From: CAYZBM01 sp964476705
GTDB lineage: Bacteria > Pseudomonadota > Alphaproteobacteria > Rickettsiales > UBA6187
NCBI GenBank assembly: GCA_964476705.1
Contig: CAYZBM010000019.1
Span: 1 to 27,317 of the forward strand
Length of the DNA stretch: 27,317 bases
Direction of reading: 5' to 3'
In this document: in pieces, positions 25,831 through 27,317 of the stretch
Layout: each line of letters begins with the position of its first letter
How positions within the stretch are numbered: position 1 is the stretch's first letter
Notes under the pieces: model-generated
Database searches by the model: none
The model's input: only the letters and a program-made list of their open reading frames with translations
What the model was told of the DNA's origin: nothing
Position numbers and translations under genes: made by a program

Positions 25831-27168
25831 ATGACCGAAACTATATTTGCGCCTCTTGCTCCTATTGCTAAATCAGCAGTAAGCATAGTAAGACTATCTG
25901 GCCCTAACTCCTTGTTTATTCTAAGAGAAATAACTAAGCGGCAGAATTTTCTACCAAGAAGAGCTTATTTGCAAAAGCTTTTTGAGCCCCAAACTAATGA
26001 TGTTTTTGATCAAGCCTTGGTTATTTATTTTAATGGCCCTAATAGCTTTACTGGAGAAGATGTAGTTGAACTTTACTTGCATGGTAGTCCTGCAATAATA
26101 AGATTATGCCTTAAAATTTTGGGGGCTTTTCCAGAAACTAGAATGGCCGATCCAGGAGAATTCTCTAAAAGAGCTTTTGACAATGGAAAGATGGATTTAA
26201 CTGAAGCGGAAGGGCTAGCAGACTTAATTGCCTCAGAAACTAGTCTTCAAGCTAAACAAGCATTAAAACAAATGAACGGACACTTAAAAAATCTTTACGA
26301 AAATTGGCGTAGTGATTTAGTTAATATAATGGCTGAAGTCGAGGCCTATATAGACTTTCCTGATGAAGATCTCCCTTTAGATCTACAACTAAAATTTAGA
26401 ACTAAAATAGATAATTTGATTACTAAAATTAAATATCATCTTAACGATAAGCATAAGGGAGAAATATTAAGAAACGGCATTAAAGTTGGTATAATAGGTG
26501 AGCCTAATGTAGGTAAATCAACTTTATTGAATTATTTATGCCAAAGAAGCGCCGCAATAGTATCGGATCTTCCAGGAACAACTAGAGATATTATTGAAAT
26601 AACCATAGATATAGAGGGTTATCCTTTTATTATTGCTGATACTGCAGGAATTAGAGAATCTGACAATTTAGTAGAGCAAGAGGGAATTAAACGCGCTTTA
26701 GCTTATAAAAACGAAGCTGATATTACCCTTGCGGTATTCGAATCTAAAGATTTAAGTGAAGAAAATATCATAAAGGCCAATTTAGATTTAGAAAAAACCC
26801 TTATTATTGCCAATAAATATGATTTGCCTTCAAAAGGCCCCAAAACACAAGATTTAATCCAAAAATATAATATTATTCCTATATCCGCCTTAAGTGGCCA
26901 TGGTGTAGCCAAAATTATCGAGAACTTAGTTAAAAAAGCTGAAAATCTAGTAGAAGTAGGAAATGATCCTATTATCACCAATGACCGACAAAGGCAGCTT
27001 CTAGAACAGTCTTTATCCCAACTTTTACAATTTAGTTTAACTGACCCTATTGAAATAACCTCTGAAAACCTAAGAATGGCCGCTAATTTCCTAGGGAAAA
27101 TTACCGGAAGGATCTCGGTTGAAGATATTTTAGATCGACTTTTTAGCAATTTCTGCATTGGTAAATAA
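25831..27168 (+). CDS. mnmE: tRNA modification GTPase MnmE
   Basis: With MnmG it forms the cmnm5U modification at wobble position 34 of certain tRNAs. The start at 25831 (MTETIFAPLAP, 445 residues) matches the family; an upstream in-frame TTG at 25777 would add 18 polar residues and is unlikely. The N-terminal formyl-THF-binding domain has APIAKSAVSIVRLSG and MADPGEFSKRAFDNGKMDL. The inserted G domain (about 217-375) has GEPNVGKST (G1), PGTTRD (G2), DTAG (G3), NKYD (G4) and SALS (G5). The C-terminus is FCIGK with the essential Cys442 four residues from the end, as in E. coli. All catalytic elements are intact. Confidence 0.97.
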   Translation: MTETIFAPLAPIAKSAVSIVRLSGPNSLFILREITKRQNFLPRRAYLQKLFEPQTNDVFDQALVIYFNGPNSFTGEDVVELYLHGSPAIIRLCLKILGAFPETRMADPGEFSKRAFDNGKMDLTEAEGLADLIASETSLQAKQALKQMNGHLKNLYENWRSDLVNIMAEVEAYIDFPDEDLPLDLQLKFRTKIDNLITKIKYHLNDKHKGEILRNGIKVGIIGEPNVGKSTLLNYLCQRSAAIVSDLPGTTRDIIEITIDIEGYPFIIADTAGIRESDNLVEQEGIKRALAYKNEADITLAVFESKDLSEENIIKANLDLEKTLIIANKYDLPSKGPKTQDLIQKYNIIPISALSGHGVAKIIENLVKKAENLVEVGNDPIITNDRQRQLLEQSLSQLLQFSLTDPIEITSENLRMAANFLGKITGRISVEDILDRLFSNFCIGK

Positions 27169-27262
27169 AGAAATATCTTGAAAAAAGCTTAGTTTAGCCT
27201 TAAATAAGACAATAATAGGACCTGAGAAATTGCAGCCGCTGTTAGCTATACCAAATTTATAC

Positions 27263-27317
27263 TATAGTATTTCTTAATTGAAATGAATGTATTTTTGGAT
27301 CCCGAATAAAACATAAA
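27263..27317 (+). repeat. dispersed palindromic repeat, copy 3 (cut by window end)
   Basis: The end module 27263-27294 is a perfect inverted match to 73-104. It is followed by the core module GGATCCCGAATAAAACATAA (from 27297), which matches 55-75 in direct orientation at 19 of 21 bases. So here the end module lies on the other side of the core than in copy 1. The palindrome ATACTATAGTAT (27259-27270) marks its outer edge, as in copy 2. It lies about 95 bases past the mnmE stop. The gap before it shows nothing else. Confidence 0.8.

Noticed and set aside
26703..27158. 151-codon open frame on the minus strand inside mnmE
   Set aside because: It lies fully antisense to an intact, conserved gene and its translation has no recognisable motif. 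Other antisense frames (for example 8838-9152 and 11908-12258) were rejected for the same reason.

Overview
The window is AT-rich (roughly 30% G+C by eye). It carries an ordinary alphaproteobacterial core gene set with very short intergenic gaps. An alphaproteobacterium of intracellular or host-associated lifestyle, most likely of the Rickettsiales, is suggested by three things: the order lspA, DUF3035/BamF lipoprotein, two M16 peptidases; a 1609-residue NAD-glutamate dehydrogenase; and intergenic palindromic repeats with DUF4143 ATPases. Rickettsia itself lacks purH and pgi, so the presence of both points to a less reduced lineage. The family cannot be fixed from the sequence alone.

Layout. 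(1) 1-160: a terminator-like hairpin and a dispersed palindromic repeat. (2) 160-1704 (-): murJ, the lipid II flippase. (3) 1950-12388 (+): a nearly gap-free block secF, ribF, lspA, BamF-like lipoprotein, active M16 peptidase, inactive M16 partner, pgi, mutL, purH. It joins envelope biogenesis (Sec export, lipoprotein signal cleavage, outer-membrane assembly, periplasmic proteolysis) to flavin, sugar and purine metabolism and mismatch repair. (4) 12413-20700: an accessory island of about 8 kb. It has three different AAA/DUF4143 ATPases, all on the minus strand, each with its own repeated or dyad motif just upstream. They enclose a plus-strand group: an exported phytochelatin-synthase-family protein and two adjacent proteins of unknown family, one Asn/Gln-rich with coiled coil, the other with Cys-containing segments. 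(5) 20754-25583 (-): large NAD-glutamate dehydrogenase. (6) 25831-27168 (+): mnmE, divergent from it. (7) 27263-27317: another copy of the dispersed repeat, cut by the window end.

The most interesting material is in the island. The three ATPases share Walker motifs, a winged-helix-like segment and a PD-(D/E)XK-like signature in the C-terminal domain. Each is headed by copies of a motif not shared with surrounding genes: an AACTTCAAATTTG family at the first two, GTTATAATAGTC dyads at the third. This suggests self-recognising ATPase/site modules. Separately, a repeat made of two modules occurs three times, always at gene 3' ends. The arrangements fit one inverted-repeat-bounded element of about 85 bp. 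No rRNA, tRNA, CRISPR or transposase gene was found, and no intergenic stretch exceeds about 260 bases.
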